Counted from the stretch's first letter, positions 24,708 through 33,152 are shown. The stretch is 40,220 nucleotides of DNA from JANXXV01 sp038200305 (GCA_038200305.1 JBBPYD010000216.1:1-40220), one strand, 5' to 3'. Notes: generated by a model from the sequence alone, not told the origin. Numbers and translations are program-made.

Positions 24708-25440
24708 ATTGGTTACCGTCTTTACTTGCAGTGTTCTCAGACACGCTCCCGGCCTGCAAGGATACAAGAGCGCCGTGTTCTAACTTTAAGACGCGATCAC
24801 AGCGTCTCGCGAATTCAAGATTATGCGTTACAAAAACAGAAGTCAGCCGGTACGTACGATGCAGCTCATCAAACAGATCGGCTATTTTGCCGCCAGTCTT
24901 ATAGTCAAGATTGCCTGTCGGCTCATCGGCCAGCAGTACGCGCGGGCAGCCGACCAAGGCCCTTGCGAGTACAACCCGTTGCTGTTCACCGCCGGAAAGC
25001 TCCCCCGCGCGATGCGATGCTCTTTCTGCGAGGCCCACCTCAGCGAGCAGCTTCCGTGCCGGGGGAACTGCCTCTGCCCTCGCGTCCCCGCGTAGCAGCA
25101 ACGGCATCATGACGTTCTCAAGAGCCGTAAATTCAGGCAAAAGGTAATGCGTCTGCCAGACAAACCCGATTTCCCGGTTGCGGAACTCGGCAAGGGCGGA
25201 CTCACCCAGCGATGATATTTCCTTATCTCCAAAATATATTGTACCGTTGGTTGGCCTGTCTAGGCCCCCAAGTAGATGAAGCAGGGATGATTTTCCGGCT
25301 CCGGATTCGCCTACCAGGGCCACGCGTTCGCCCGGAGCGGCCTCAAAATCGAGGTTATCGAACACAACTACCGTGTTCTCGCCGGAACGATAATGTTTCG
25401 TGAGGCGAACAGTCCGTATGCTGACTTCGCTCGAGTTCAA
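24700..25440 (-). CDS. ABC transporter ATP-binding protein (LolD/MacB type)
   Basis: 246 residues. A full ABC ATPase: Walker A GESGAGKSS (about 39-47), Q-loop region VWQTHYLLPEFTALENVMMP, signature LSGGEQQRV, Walker B RVLLADEPTGNLD and H-loop SVFVTHNLEFARRCDRVLKL. The segment LLHLLGGLDRPTNGTIYF matches the MacB/LolD subfamily, which drives lipoprotein release (LolCDE) or mechanotransmission. No permease gene is adjacent in the window, so the partner is encoded elsewhere. It is upstream of clpC and overlaps it by eight bases, so the two are co-transcribed; the functional reason is not obvious. Confidence 0.9.
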   Translation of the reverse strand: MNSSEVSIRTVRLTKHYRSGENTVVVFDNLDFEAAPGERVALVGESGAGKSSLLHLLGGLDRPTNGTIYFGDKEISSLGESALAEFRNREIGFVWQTHYLLPEFTALENVMMPLLLRGDARAEAVPPARKLLAEVGLAERASHRAGELSGGEQQRVVLARALVGCPRVLLADEPTGNLDYKTGGKIADLFDELHRTYRLTSVFVTHNLEFARRCDRVLKLEHGALVSLQAGSVSENTASKDGNQYV

Positions 25441-25506
25441 AGCTTTCGGCTAACCTCACCCTATTTTACCGTGTTAGCCGGTATACGCAAGCCGCCTTAA
25501 GTTAAT

Positions 25507-26757
25507 CTAGCGATTATAGATATGGACGCGGAACAATGGTTTATCCTTCTCGGACGGATCGATTTCGTAGACTTGCCCGGTCTTTGAGGGATCGTAATCG
25601 CGCCAGAGCCACGTTAGTTCTTCCGGACTCTCTGAGTTTCCGTGGGCGCCGTTGTGGGTTCCACTGCCGAAACTGAAATGGAAATCGTAGTTCTCCATCT
25701 TGAGCGAATTCGCCATCTGGATGTTCTGCAGTGGCCAGCTTCCAAACCGGTTTTCCAGGTCTTCACTGCCATCCTGCAGCCAGACACGGATGTTGCGCTT
25801 GGGCTGCTTGCGAATCATGTTCGGATATACATTGCCGCCGTCCAGCTCGCCCGGATGCCACTGGAGGCTGGTGAAACTGCCGATGCGCGACAGGACGCGG
25901 CTGAACTGCTCGGGCTCCCACCATGCCACATTGAACGATGAGATTCCGCCCGATGAGTTGCCGCCAATCCCGCGGCTGTAGCCATCCTTTCGGATGTTGT
26001 ATTTCGACTGCACTTCAGCCAGGATCTCGTCCCTGAGGAATCGGGCGTGTTTGTCGGTGACCGTGTCGTACAGAACACTGCGCATCGCCCGATTGCCCGT
26101 CTTGCCAGGTGCGATGAACACATTGATCATGACCGGAATCTTCTTCTTGTAGATAAGGTTGTCGATGACGTTCTGCAGGCGCGATCCACCGTTGCGATCC
26201 ACCAAGCCTTGGCCGTCGTGCCAAACCATCAGGGCGGCTGGTGTTTTGCGGTCGTACTGGGCCGGAACGTAGATCCAGTAATCCGTTTTCATGCCTTCGT
26301 AGAGCTTGCTGGTGTGAACGATCTTGTCGCTGAGCTTCCCTTGCGGAACGCCGGGCTGCTCGTAAGAGTCGGGTCCGTAGGCAGCGACATCGGTCTTGCC
26401 TCCGGTCTTCTTGCCATCGATCATGTAATGGAAGTTGTGGGAATTACCGGTGGCGAGTTTGCCGGTTTCGAGCCAGAGACTGGTTCCTTTGATCTGCTTC
26501 ATGGCTGGACGCTGCTGGCCATCCACGAAGAGCGCGGGTTTGCTAGAGGATTCGACAAGCCATAGGAAGTTCGGACCATCGCCAATCACCGCGGCGCCTT
26601 TTTTAACATCGTCACCGAGTGTGGCCAGGGCGGCCTCGCGGAATTCAGAAGAGTTCGGGTGTTTGGCGGCCATCGCAAGCAGCTTCGGGGCGGGAGTCTT
26701 TTCGGTAGCGAACAAGGCTGCGCCTGTAAATAGGAGTACGGCAAATTTGTTGATCAT
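25507..26757 (-). CDS. Secreted esterase, enterochelin esterase/esterase D family
   Basis: 416 residues from ATG 26757. A signal peptide is visible (MINKFAVLLFTGAALFA, residues 1-17). An N-terminal beta-sandwich of about 150 residues precedes the PF00756 alpha/beta-hydrolase domain. Key segments are DYWIYVPAQYDRKTPAALMV, WHDGQGLVDR, the nucleophile elbow GIGGNSSGGISSF, an acidic residue in WLQDGSEDLEN and the His in GSGTHNGAHG. Relatives include enterochelin esterase and feruloyl/acetyl-xylan esterases; the substrate cannot be read from the sequence. The ORF extends to 26994, but that extension has no homologous look and lacks a signal peptide. Confidence 0.86.
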   Translation of the reverse strand: MINKFAVLLFTGAALFATEKTPAPKLLAMAAKHPNSSEFREAALATLGDDVKKGAAVIGDGPNFLWLVESSSKPALFVDGQQRPAMKQIKGTSLWLETGKLATGNSHNFHYMIDGKKTGGKTDVAAYGPDSYEQPGVPQGKLSDKIVHTSKLYEGMKTDYWIYVPAQYDRKTPAALMVWHDGQGLVDRNGGSRLQNVIDNLIYKKKIPVMINVFIAPGKTGNRAMRSVLYDTVTDKHARFLRDEILAEVQSKYNIRKDGYSRGIGGNSSGGISSFNVAWWEPEQFSRVLSRIGSFTSLQWHPGELDGGNVYPNMIRKQPKRNIRVWLQDGSEDLENRFGSWPLQNIQMANSLKMENYDFHFSFGSGTHNGAHGNSESPEELTWLWRDYDPSKTGQVYEIDPSEKDKPLFRVHIYNR

Positions 26758-27070
26758 GGTACTTGTGCTGATTCTATTACAATTGCGGGAAGCGCTTATG
26801 CTGATTGTCCGGCCGGAGTCGGCAAAGAGACCGGCAATCAGTGTGCCGGGTTGGCTACTAAGGTCATAACCAACGTAGCCAAAATAAGCGATAGAAGATC
26901 GGCAAAAACGGAGCGGAAGAACATGGGGTGATGAAGCCGACAACCTGAGGTCGCGCAGAAAATGGAACGAGGTCAAGAGCGCTGGTTCCCGCAACTTTAC
27001 CCGGCAATCGATTAAGCCTCCCGGGTCACTCTCACTCGGTTACACTTGAATCGGAGGAAGAGGCACTTGC
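26758..27070. other. 313-base divergent intergenic region between esterase and E1 genes
   Basis: No convincing gene is seen here. The region must hold the promoters of the minus-strand esterase and the plus-strand E1 gene. The E1 gene has AGAGG seven bases before its ATG. The only structured element I see is the inverted repeat at 26802-26840. I could not assign -35/-10 boxes with confidence. Confidence 0.6.
26802..26840. promoter_or_regulatory. Imperfect inverted repeat upstream of the esterase gene
   Basis: TGATTGTCCGG (26802-26812) and CCGGCAATCA (26831-26840) are inverted copies with ten paired bases and one unpaired T. The loop of 18 bases itself begins with CCGG. It lies about 45 bases upstream of the esterase start and 230 bases upstream of the E1 gene, so an operator for the esterase is the likelier role. 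Confidence 0.4.
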
Positions 27071-29176
27071 ATGGCAATACACGCAGGCCAGGACGTTAGC
27101 TCGACGCTTGCCGCTCATCCCGCAGGGCTGGATCGGGACCATCTGATTCGAGCTTTTCGGCTGATGTACACCTCGCGGCGCATTGACGATCGCGAGATTC
27201 TGCTGAAACGTCAGAACCGGATATTTTTCCAGGTCAGCGGAGCCGGACACGAGGCCATACAAGTGGCTGCGGGCCTGGCGCTGCGGCCCGGCCTCGATTG
27301 GTGCTATCCGTATTACCGCGATCGTGCGTTGGCCCTGGCCCTGGGTGTCACGGCAGATGACATGTTTCTGCAAGCGGTGGGTGCGGCGGACGACACTGCG
27401 TCGGGTGGCCGGCAGATGCCTTCGCACTGGAGTTCGCCGCCGCTGCACATTGTGACGGCATCTTCTCCTACCGGCACGCAATTTCTACAAGCGGCAGGGT
27501 GCGCTCACGCCGCCTCGTATGTGAACCCGCGGAGCGATGAAATTACTCTGGTTTCCACGGGGGAAGGCGCAACCAGCGAAGGCGAGTTCTGGGAGTGCCT
27601 GAATGCCGCTTGTCTGGAAAAGCTCCCGCTCCTTATTTTGGTGCAAGACAATGAGTTCGCCATTTCCGTTCCCGTGGAGAGACAGACCCCAGGCGGCAAT
27701 ATCTCCGCATTGCTGGAAGGTTTCCCTGGTTTGTTCCGGCGGGAGGTGGATGGCACCGATTTTATCGCTTCGTATGCAGCCGTGAAGGAGGCCGCTGAGT
27801 ACTGCAAAGCCCGGCGCGGTCCGGCGCTGGTTCATGCCCACTGCACCCGGCCCTACTCGCATTCCCTGTCCGATGACGAACGGATGTACAAATCGGCGGC
27901 GGAGCGGGCTGGTGAAGCCGCGCGCGATCCCATCGTGAGGTTCCCCGAGTGGTTAATCTCGGAGGGACTGCTGGACCCTCATGCGCTTAAGCGCATGGCT
28001 TATGAAGTGGATCGGGAGGTGCAGGAGGCTACTGACCGGGCCTTGCAGGCGGCGCCGCCCGCGCGGGGCCATGCACTGGAATTCCTGTATTCCGATAAAG
28101 TAGACCCAACCTCACCCGCCTTTGAGACTGCGCCGCATTTTCGCGGCGATTCGCGCACCATGGTGGATGAGATCAATCTCACGCTGGCTGAAGAGATGCG
28201 GCGCGATGAACGCGTGATCGTGTTCGGAGAAGATGTAGCCGATTGCAGCCGCGAGGCGAATCTGTGCGAGGTGAAGGGCAAGGGCGGGGTCTTCAAAACC
28301 ACCACGGGGCTGCAGACGGAATTCGGCAGCCGCCGCTGCTTCAATACTCCGATTGCAGAGGCGGCCATTATCGGCCGCGCTACCGGGATGGCCACGCGCG
28401 GGCTGAAGCCGGTGCCTGAAATTCAATTCTTTGATTACATCTGGCCGGCCATGATGCAGATCCGCGATGAGTTGGCGACCATACGGTGGCGTTCGCACAA
28501 TGGATTCTCCAGCCCGATGGTGATCCGGGTTGCAATTGGCGGCTATCTGAACGGTGGGGCTATTTATCACAGCCAATGCGGGGAAGTCGCCTTCACGCAC
28601 ATTCCGGGCCTTCGCGTCGTGATGCCATCAAATGCGCTCGATGCCAGCGGACTGCTGCGCACAGCGATCCGCTGTGACGATCCGGTGCTATTCCTTGAGC
28701 ACAAGAAGCTTTACCGCGAGCCGTATAACCGGTCGCCGCACGCAGGCCCTGAATACATGGTTCCGTTCGGCAAGGCGAAGATCATGAAGCCCGGAAATTC
28801 TTTGACCATCGTGACCTATGGCGCACTGGTGCAGAAGTCTCTGCAAGCCGCCACGCAGTTGGAGCAGAAAGACCCGAATCGCACGATTGAGATTATTGAT
28901 CTCCGGTCGCTCTCGCCTTACGATTGGCCGGCTATTGAGGAGTCGGTCCGGAAGACCAGCCGCGTGATTGTTGCCCATGAAGACTGCGTATCCTGGGGAT
29001 ACGGCGCTGAAATCGCGGCTCGGATCGCCGATGAGTTATTCGGATCTCTCGATGCTCCCGTGGGCCGCGTGGGTGCGCTGGATACCTGGGTGGGCTATCA
29101 TCCGCTGCTGGAAAACGAAATTTTGCCCCAGGTGGACGACTTGGTCCGTCAAGCGGAAAGATTATTATCTTACTGA
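27071..29176 (+). CDS. Fused alpha-beta 2-oxoacid dehydrogenase E1 component
   Basis: 701 residues. Residues 1-335 are the thiamine diphosphate-binding alpha subunit: YYRDRALALALGV, then STGEGATSEGEFWECLNAAC through LILVQDNEFAIS, which fits the GDG-(about 27 residues)-N cofactor motif (GEG at 164-166, N194). Residues 360-701 are the beta subunit: VIVFGEDVAD, FNTPIAEAAIIGRATGMATR, EIQFFDYIWPAMMQI and the C-terminal transketolase domain ending DDLVRQAERLLSY. Fused E1 chains of this type are usually annotated as branched-chain 2-oxoacid (2-oxoisovalerate) dehydrogenase E1. Substrate assignment is by family only. No E2 or E3 is nearby. AGAGG lies seven bases before ATG. The stop overlaps the ribosome binding site of the epimerase gene. 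Confidence 0.93.
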   Translation: MAIHAGQDVSSTLAAHPAGLDRDHLIRAFRLMYTSRRIDDREILLKRQNRIFFQVSGAGHEAIQVAAGLALRPGLDWCYPYYRDRALALALGVTADDMFLQAVGAADDTASGGRQMPSHWSSPPLHIVTASSPTGTQFLQAAGCAHAASYVNPRSDEITLVSTGEGATSEGEFWECLNAACLEKLPLLILVQDNEFAISVPVERQTPGGNISALLEGFPGLFRREVDGTDFIASYAAVKEAAEYCKARRGPALVHAHCTRPYSHSLSDDERMYKSAAERAGEAARDPIVRFPEWLISEGLLDPHALKRMAYEVDREVQEATDRALQAAPPARGHALEFLYSDKVDPTSPAFETAPHFRGDSRTMVDEINLTLAEEMRRDERVIVFGEDVADCSREANLCEVKGKGGVFKTTTGLQTEFGSRRCFNTPIAEAAIIGRATGMATRGLKPVPEIQFFDYIWPAMMQIRDELATIRWRSHNGFSSPMVIRVAIGGYLNGGAIYHSQCGEVAFTHIPGLRVVMPSNALDASGLLRTAIRCDDPVLFLEHKKLYREPYNRSPHAGPEYMVPFGKAKIMKPGNSLTIVTYGALVQKSLQAATQLEQKDPNRTIEIIDLRSLSPYDWPAIEESVRKTSRVIVAHEDCVSWGYGAEIAARIADELFGSLDAPVGRVGALDTWVGYHPLLENEILPQVDDLVRQAERLLSY

Positions 29177-29183
29177 GGATTCC

Positions 29184-30038
29184 ATGAAATTTGGCGTCAA
29201 CACATTTATCTGGACGGTCAGCTTTACTCGTGAGAATCTGCCGCTGTTGCCTGTGATCAAGCAGAACGGCTTTGACGGAGTGGAGGTCTCGCTGTTTAGT
29301 CCTCAGGAGTTCGCAGCCGCGGATATTCGCAAGGGCACGGAAGCGAACGGGCTTGAATGCACCATCTGTTCGGTGCTGACCCCGGGGCTCAGTTTGATTA
29401 GTGGCGATTCTGCTGTACGCCGGAAAACTATCGCGCATCTGAAAGACTGCGCCAAGGCCACCGCGGAGGCCGGGGCGAAAATCATCGCAGGCCCTCTGTA
29501 TTCGCCGGTCGGCTATCTGCCGGGACGGCGCCGGACCGCGGACGAATGGAAGTGGGCTGTGGAGGGTTACCAATCAGTTGCCGATACCTTTGCCGGAAAT
29601 GGCGTTACCATGGCGATTGAGCCGTTGAATCGCTTCGAAACGTTCTTCCTAAATACGGCGGCGGATGCAGCGGAGCTTTGCGATCAGGTGAATCATCCGA
29701 ATATTGGAATTCTGTTCGACACGTTCCACGCCAACATTGAAGAGAAAAACATCGCCGATGGCTATCGGACCGTAGCGAAGCATCTCAAGCATGTCCACAC
29801 CTGCGAGAACGACCGGGGTATTCCAGGCACCGGGCATGTGGAGTGGAAGAGCGTTTTCGATGCGTTGGCAGAAATCCATTATGACGGCTGGCTGACGATT
29901 GAGAGTTTTGGTTTTGCGCTGGGTGAACTGTCCGCTGCGGCTTCTATTTGGCGGGATGTGGCGCCGACGCCGGAGTCCATCGCGTTCGAAGGAATCAAGT
30001 TTCTACGAAAGAGTCTCGAAAAGGCCACTCATGCTTAA
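29184..30038 (+). CDS. Sugar isomerase/epimerase, xylose isomerase-like TIM barrel
   Basis: 284 residues from ATG 29184, preceded by TGAGGATTCC in which GAGG is the ribosome binding site. A PF01261 TIM barrel of the ketose 3-epimerase type: MKFGVNTFIWTVSFT at the N terminus, GFDGVEVSLFSPQEF, AGAKIIAGPLYSPVGYLPGR, TMAIEPLNRFETFFLNT (first metal Glu), NIGILFDTFHANIEEKNIAD (metal Asp and His), HLKHVHTCENDRGIPGTGHV, and the last Glu in GWLTIESFG. These supply the four metal ligands of D-psicose/D-tagatose 3-epimerases. A longer frame reaches back to 28968 inside the E1 gene and is rejected. Co-transcribed with the E1 gene, for a reason I cannot deduce. Confidence 0.9.
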   Translation: MKFGVNTFIWTVSFTRENLPLLPVIKQNGFDGVEVSLFSPQEFAAADIRKGTEANGLECTICSVLTPGLSLISGDSAVRRKTIAHLKDCAKATAEAGAKIIAGPLYSPVGYLPGRRRTADEWKWAVEGYQSVADTFAGNGVTMAIEPLNRFETFFLNTAADAAELCDQVNHPNIGILFDTFHANIEEKNIADGYRTVAKHLKHVHTCENDRGIPGTGHVEWKSVFDALAEIHYDGWLTIESFGFALGELSAAASIWRDVAPTPESIAFEGIKFLRKSLEKATHA

Positions 30039-30138
30039 ATTCGCCGGGTCTCGCGCCCGCATTCATGACGCGGGAGAGCGCCCTACGAGCCGGACGCGCA
30101 ACTCACCAGTTCCTGAATCTGCTTGGCGAAGGAGACTT

Positions 30139-30246
30139 CTATTTCTTTAGCCATTCATTCATGCGCGTGGTCCGGCTGCCACTTTGGATCCGAGCCGCTT
30201 GGCGGTCCATGCGCAACGCCTGCGCGTCGAAGCGGCTTTTCTCCAC
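30139..30246 (-). CDS. Possible 35-residue small protein
   Basis: In the 222-base gap after the epimerase gene a minus-strand frame of 35 residues begins with GTG 30246, preceded by GGAGCAGGA, and ends TAG at 30139. The peptide is basic and amphipathic (MEKSRFDAQALRMDR near the start, TTRMNEWLKK at the end). It would be the third gene after the GMC oxidoreductase and subunit 3. I recognise no family. A chance ORF is at least as likely. The rest of the gap shows no gene. Confidence 0.2.
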   Translation of the reverse strand: MEKSRFDAQALRMDRQAARIQSGSRTTRMNEWLKK

Positions 30247-30260
30247 TCCTGCTCCACGAA

Positions 30261-30857
30261 TTATAGACCGCTCCGCTTCACCGCGTACGCAATGGCCTCG
30301 GCGGGCACCTTGAACTCCGACATGCCCTTATTGCCCATATATCCAACATCCTTTACGCCGATCGGACTTGTATAGTAGGCATCGACTACCATCTTGCGCG
30401 CCCAGTCGAAGAAAACAATGCCGGGGCCGAGTTCCGGAGAATCGTTTTTTCGAAACGCGATCAGGTCCAACATCTCCGTCTGTTGATCGGGTTTCGACGC
30501 GACGAAGTTCGTCTGGTACCGATGCCCCATCGCCTGATCCAGCCATCCGATGCCGCCTGTGTACGTCGCCGCCAACTCTGGACTCTGGCTGCACAACAGA
30601 TCGATGAACTCCACCGCACCGGCATCCAGAGCGCCTTTAGAATGCTCGTCGGCAGGGATAATCAGGTCTGCCAGCCGCTGCATCGTCTGAAACTCATGCG
30701 GGTTCAGCAGCTTCGGTTTGTAAATGCCGGTAGTTGCTTTCTCCACGGCTGCCGCCTGGTGGACGTGCTGCGCCGCTTCCGCATTCAATCCCCCCAGAGT
30801 CACGGCCAGTGCAACGTTGCGCAGCAAATCCCGTCTTGAAGTGGTCTCGTTAAACAT
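30261..30857 (-). CDS. Gluconate 2-dehydrogenase subunit 3-like protein
   Basis: 198 residues. A twin-arginine signal is evident at the N terminus (TSRRDLLRNVALAVTLGGLN). The body matches the PF13618 small subunit of membrane-bound gluconate 2-dehydrogenase and related GMC complexes: FQTMQRLADLIIPADEHSKG, DAGAVEFIDLLCSQSPEL, GIGWLDQAMGH, FFDWARKMVVDAYYTSPIGV and DVGYMGNKG. This subunit is thought to be exported with the flavoprotein and to stabilise it. It overlaps the upstream GMC gene by eight bases, so the two form one unit. No cytochrome c subunit follows. Confidence 0.9.
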   Translation of the reverse strand: MFNETTSRRDLLRNVALAVTLGGLNAEAAQHVHQAAAVEKATTGIYKPKLLNPHEFQTMQRLADLIIPADEHSKGALDAGAVEFIDLLCSQSPELAATYTGGIGWLDQAMGHRYQTNFVASKPDQQTEMLDLIAFRKNDSPELGPGIVFFDWARKMVVDAYYTSPIGVKDVGYMGNKGMSEFKVPAEAIAYAVKRSGL

Positions 30858-32562
30858 TGCCCTTCCTCAATTCTTCAGCCAGATACTCTGCCGTCCGCCA
30901 TGCCAGCGCGCAGATCGTCAGCGTCGGGTTCTTATCCGGATTGCTGACGAACGGCCCTGCATCCGCTACGAATAGATTCTTCACATCGTGCGCCTGGCAA
31001 TACTTATTCAGTGCGGACGCCTTCTGATCGCTGCCCATCCGCACCGTGCCGATCTCATGGATAATGGAACCGCCCACAGAGATGCCCGCCGATTCGCGCT
31101 CCGGATTACGCAGCCCCAGCACCTTGCCGCCCATCGTTTCAATGATATTCGTGAAGGTTTCATGCATGTGGCGGACCTGGTTGATCTCGTAGTCGGTCCA
31201 TTTGAAATGGAAGCGCAACACAGGAATTCCGAATCTGTCTACCATCTGGGGGTCGATCTCGCAGAATGTGTTTTCGTTCGGAATCATTTCGCCGCGGCCT
31301 GATAACCCGATCGTGTTTCCGTAACCAGTGCGGATGGCATCTTTCAGCGATTTGCCATAGCCTTCATGCGACCGGCACGTGCCGTGGAATGAACCTACAC
31401 CCGGCATATTGTATCCACCGCCAAATTCCACGTGGTAGCCGCGCGGGAACGTCTTGTTCTTTTTATCCCATTCCCACCACGGAATGTACATATGCATTCC
31501 GCCGAAGCCATCTTCGTCGTACCGCCCCCGGCCCTCAAGCGCCGGAATGTACCCGGAGATCCCGTAGCCGGTGCTATCCGTGAGATATCGCCCGACCACT
31601 CCTGAGGAGTTTGCCAGTCCATTGGTGTAGCCCGGTCCCTTCGAATTCAGCAGCAGGCGAGCCGACTCACAGGCACTCGCTGCCAGCACCACGGTCCGGC
31701 ACTTGATCTGCCGCTCCGTCCGCGTATCTTTATCGATGTAGGAAACCGCGGTCACTTTACCAGCGCCATCCGTGATCAGCTCGCGCGCCATGGAGTTGGG
31801 GAAGATTTTCAGCTTGCCGCTCTTCATCGCCGGGAAGATCTGCACCTGGCTGGACGAGTAGTTCGACGCCGTAACGCAACCGCGCCCGCACTGGCCACAG
31901 TAGTGGCATGCCGGTCGGCCGTTCAGCGGTTTGGTGATAATGGCAAGCCGCGTAGGAATGCACGGAATCTTCAACTTGTCACACGATTTCTTGATCAGCA
32001 CTTCGTGCACGCGAGGCGGCGGAGGCGTCTGAAATATCCCATCCGGTGCGCTGCGAATGCCTTCTTTGGTTCCGGTGACCCCGATAAACGCTTCGGCCTT
32101 GTCGTAATAGGGCGAAATCTCATCGTAGGTAATGGGCCAATCGGTGCCCAGGCCGTCGCGGGAATAAGATGCGAAATCATAATCGGCGAATCGCAACGAA
32201 ATGCGCCCGTAGTGGTTGGTACGGCCGCCCAGAATGCGGGAACGGAACCAGCGGAAGTCGTCGCCCTTCGCCACCGTGTAAGGCTCGCCTTCAATGTCCC
32301 AGTAACCATTCGGAGCTAGAAATGGGCCGAACGCTGGCCCTTTGCCGAAGTAAACTCCGCCGCCTTCACCGGCGCCGCGCTCCGGCAACTGCGACGGCCA
32401 CATGTGTTCCTTGAAATCCTTGGCTGGGTTCAGCATTGGTCCGGCCTCGATCAACGCCACGCTCACACCTAAATCGGTGAGCACCTTCACCGTGGTGCCG
32501 CCTCCGGCTCCCGATCCGATTACTACTACATCGTAAACAGGGCCGCCGCGATTGATTTGCAT
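30850..32562 (-). CDS. GMC family oxidoreductase (flavoprotein subunit)
   Basis: 570 residues from ATG 32562. The Rossmann FAD motif is GSGAGGG (16-22) in YDVVVIGSGAGGGTTVKVLT, followed by VALIEAGPML. The GMC C-terminal end has HEIGTVRMG (catalytic-type His) and PDKNPTLTICALAWRTAEYL (catalytic-type Asn). The middle has a four-Cys segment CHYCGQCGRGC, typical of the gluconate dehydrogenase-like branch and possibly a metal or Fe-S site. It oxidises sugars or alcohols, but the substrate is unknown. The flavoprotein itself has no signal peptide, so it may be exported together with its Tat-bearing partner. A longer ORF to 32607 was not used. Confidence 0.92.
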   Translation of the reverse strand: MQINRGGPVYDVVVIGSGAGGGTTVKVLTDLGVSVALIEAGPMLNPAKDFKEHMWPSQLPERGAGEGGGVYFGKGPAFGPFLAPNGYWDIEGEPYTVAKGDDFRWFRSRILGGRTNHYGRISLRFADYDFASYSRDGLGTDWPITYDEISPYYDKAEAFIGVTGTKEGIRSAPDGIFQTPPPPRVHEVLIKKSCDKLKIPCIPTRLAIITKPLNGRPACHYCGQCGRGCVTASNYSSSQVQIFPAMKSGKLKIFPNSMARELITDGAGKVTAVSYIDKDTRTERQIKCRTVVLAASACESARLLLNSKGPGYTNGLANSSGVVGRYLTDSTGYGISGYIPALEGRGRYDEDGFGGMHMYIPWWEWDKKNKTFPRGYHVEFGGGYNMPGVGSFHGTCRSHEGYGKSLKDAIRTGYGNTIGLSGRGEMIPNENTFCEIDPQMVDRFGIPVLRFHFKWTDYEINQVRHMHETFTNIIETMGGKVLGLRNPERESAGISVGGSIIHEIGTVRMGSDQKASALNKYCQAHDVKNLFVADAGPFVSNPDKNPTLTICALAWRTAEYLAEELRKGNV

Positions 32563-32605
32563 ATATGCCCATCCTATCAAAGACGCAAAGATCGATAATG
32601 GAGCC

Positions 32606-32818
32606 ATGTACCATTACAATCCAGAGACGGCGCTTGAGGAATTGACCGAAGACGCGTCGTTACCTCATCCCGTGCATGTGCGGGATATGATCGTGCGTTC
32701 TGAGTTGACACCGGACCGCGCTCTTGAGCTAAACCGGAAATTTCGGAACTACTTACACGCCTTCGGGGAAGCGCAGTTGGTGGCGAGTTCGATTTTAGAA
32801 GAACTCGTGAAGCAGTAA
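32606..32818 (+). CDS. Small acidic protein of unknown function
   Basis: 70 residues from ATG 32606, with GGAG close upstream (two-base spacing, so unusually short). The protein is soluble, acidic and mostly helical by eye: YNPETALEELTEDASLPHPV at the start, then VRDMIVRSELTPDRALELNR and KFRNYLHAFGEAQLVASSIL. It has no signal peptide and no membrane segment. I recognise no family. It diverges from the GMC gene by 43 bases and is followed by the DUF2934 gene after 58 bases. Confidence 0.65.
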   Translation: MYHYNPETALEELTEDASLPHPVHVRDMIVRSELTPDRALELNRKFRNYLHAFGEAQLVASSILEELVKQ

Positions 32819-32876
32819 ACCGGTGCAAGAGAAACATTTTCTGGCAATTATGATTTCCGCTTTGATATTATGAGGG

Positions 32877-33152
32877 ATGCCCAGAACCAAAAAATCCGAA
32901 TCTGAAACGATTGCGTCCGCCGAGTCGACGAAGAAACGCACGGCGGCTCCGAAACCAACCGCAGTGAACCACAAACATACAATCAAGAAAACTCTGACGC
33001 CGGTGGCCGCTCCAGCCCGCATCATCGGGCAGGAAGAGATCGCTCTCCTGGCGTATTCGTATTGGGAAGCGCGCGGTAGCCAAGGTGGTTCCCCGCAAGA
33101 GGACTGGTTTCAAGCCGAACAGGAACTGAAGTCTCGCCAGATTGCAGACTAG
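32877..33152 (+). CDS. DUF2934 family protein
   Basis: 91 residues. The first 50 are a Lys/Ala/Thr/Pro-rich, basic, disordered tail (KKSESETIASAESTKKRTAA). The last 40 hold the DUF2934 core: EEIALLAYSYWEARGSQGGS, then PQEDWFQAEQEL, where the family motif is A-Y-x-x-(Y/W)-x-x-R-G followed by D-W-x-x-A-E. The function of the family is unknown; the basic tail suggests nucleic-acid contact, but this is a guess. GAGGG directly abuts the ATG, which is poor spacing. Its TAG stop shares the palindromic CTAG at 33149-33152 with the stop of lexA on the other strand. Confidence 0.85.
   Translation: MPRTKKSESETIASAESTKKRTAAPKPTAVNHKHTIKKTLTPVAAPARIIGQEEIALLAYSYWEARGSQGGSPQEDWFQAEQELKSRQIAD

Noticed and set aside
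30139..30246. Similarity of the small-frame C terminus to the end of Ffh (R-I-x-x-G-S pattern)
   Set aside because: Only a few residues agree and the rest of Ffh is absent. Treated as chance.
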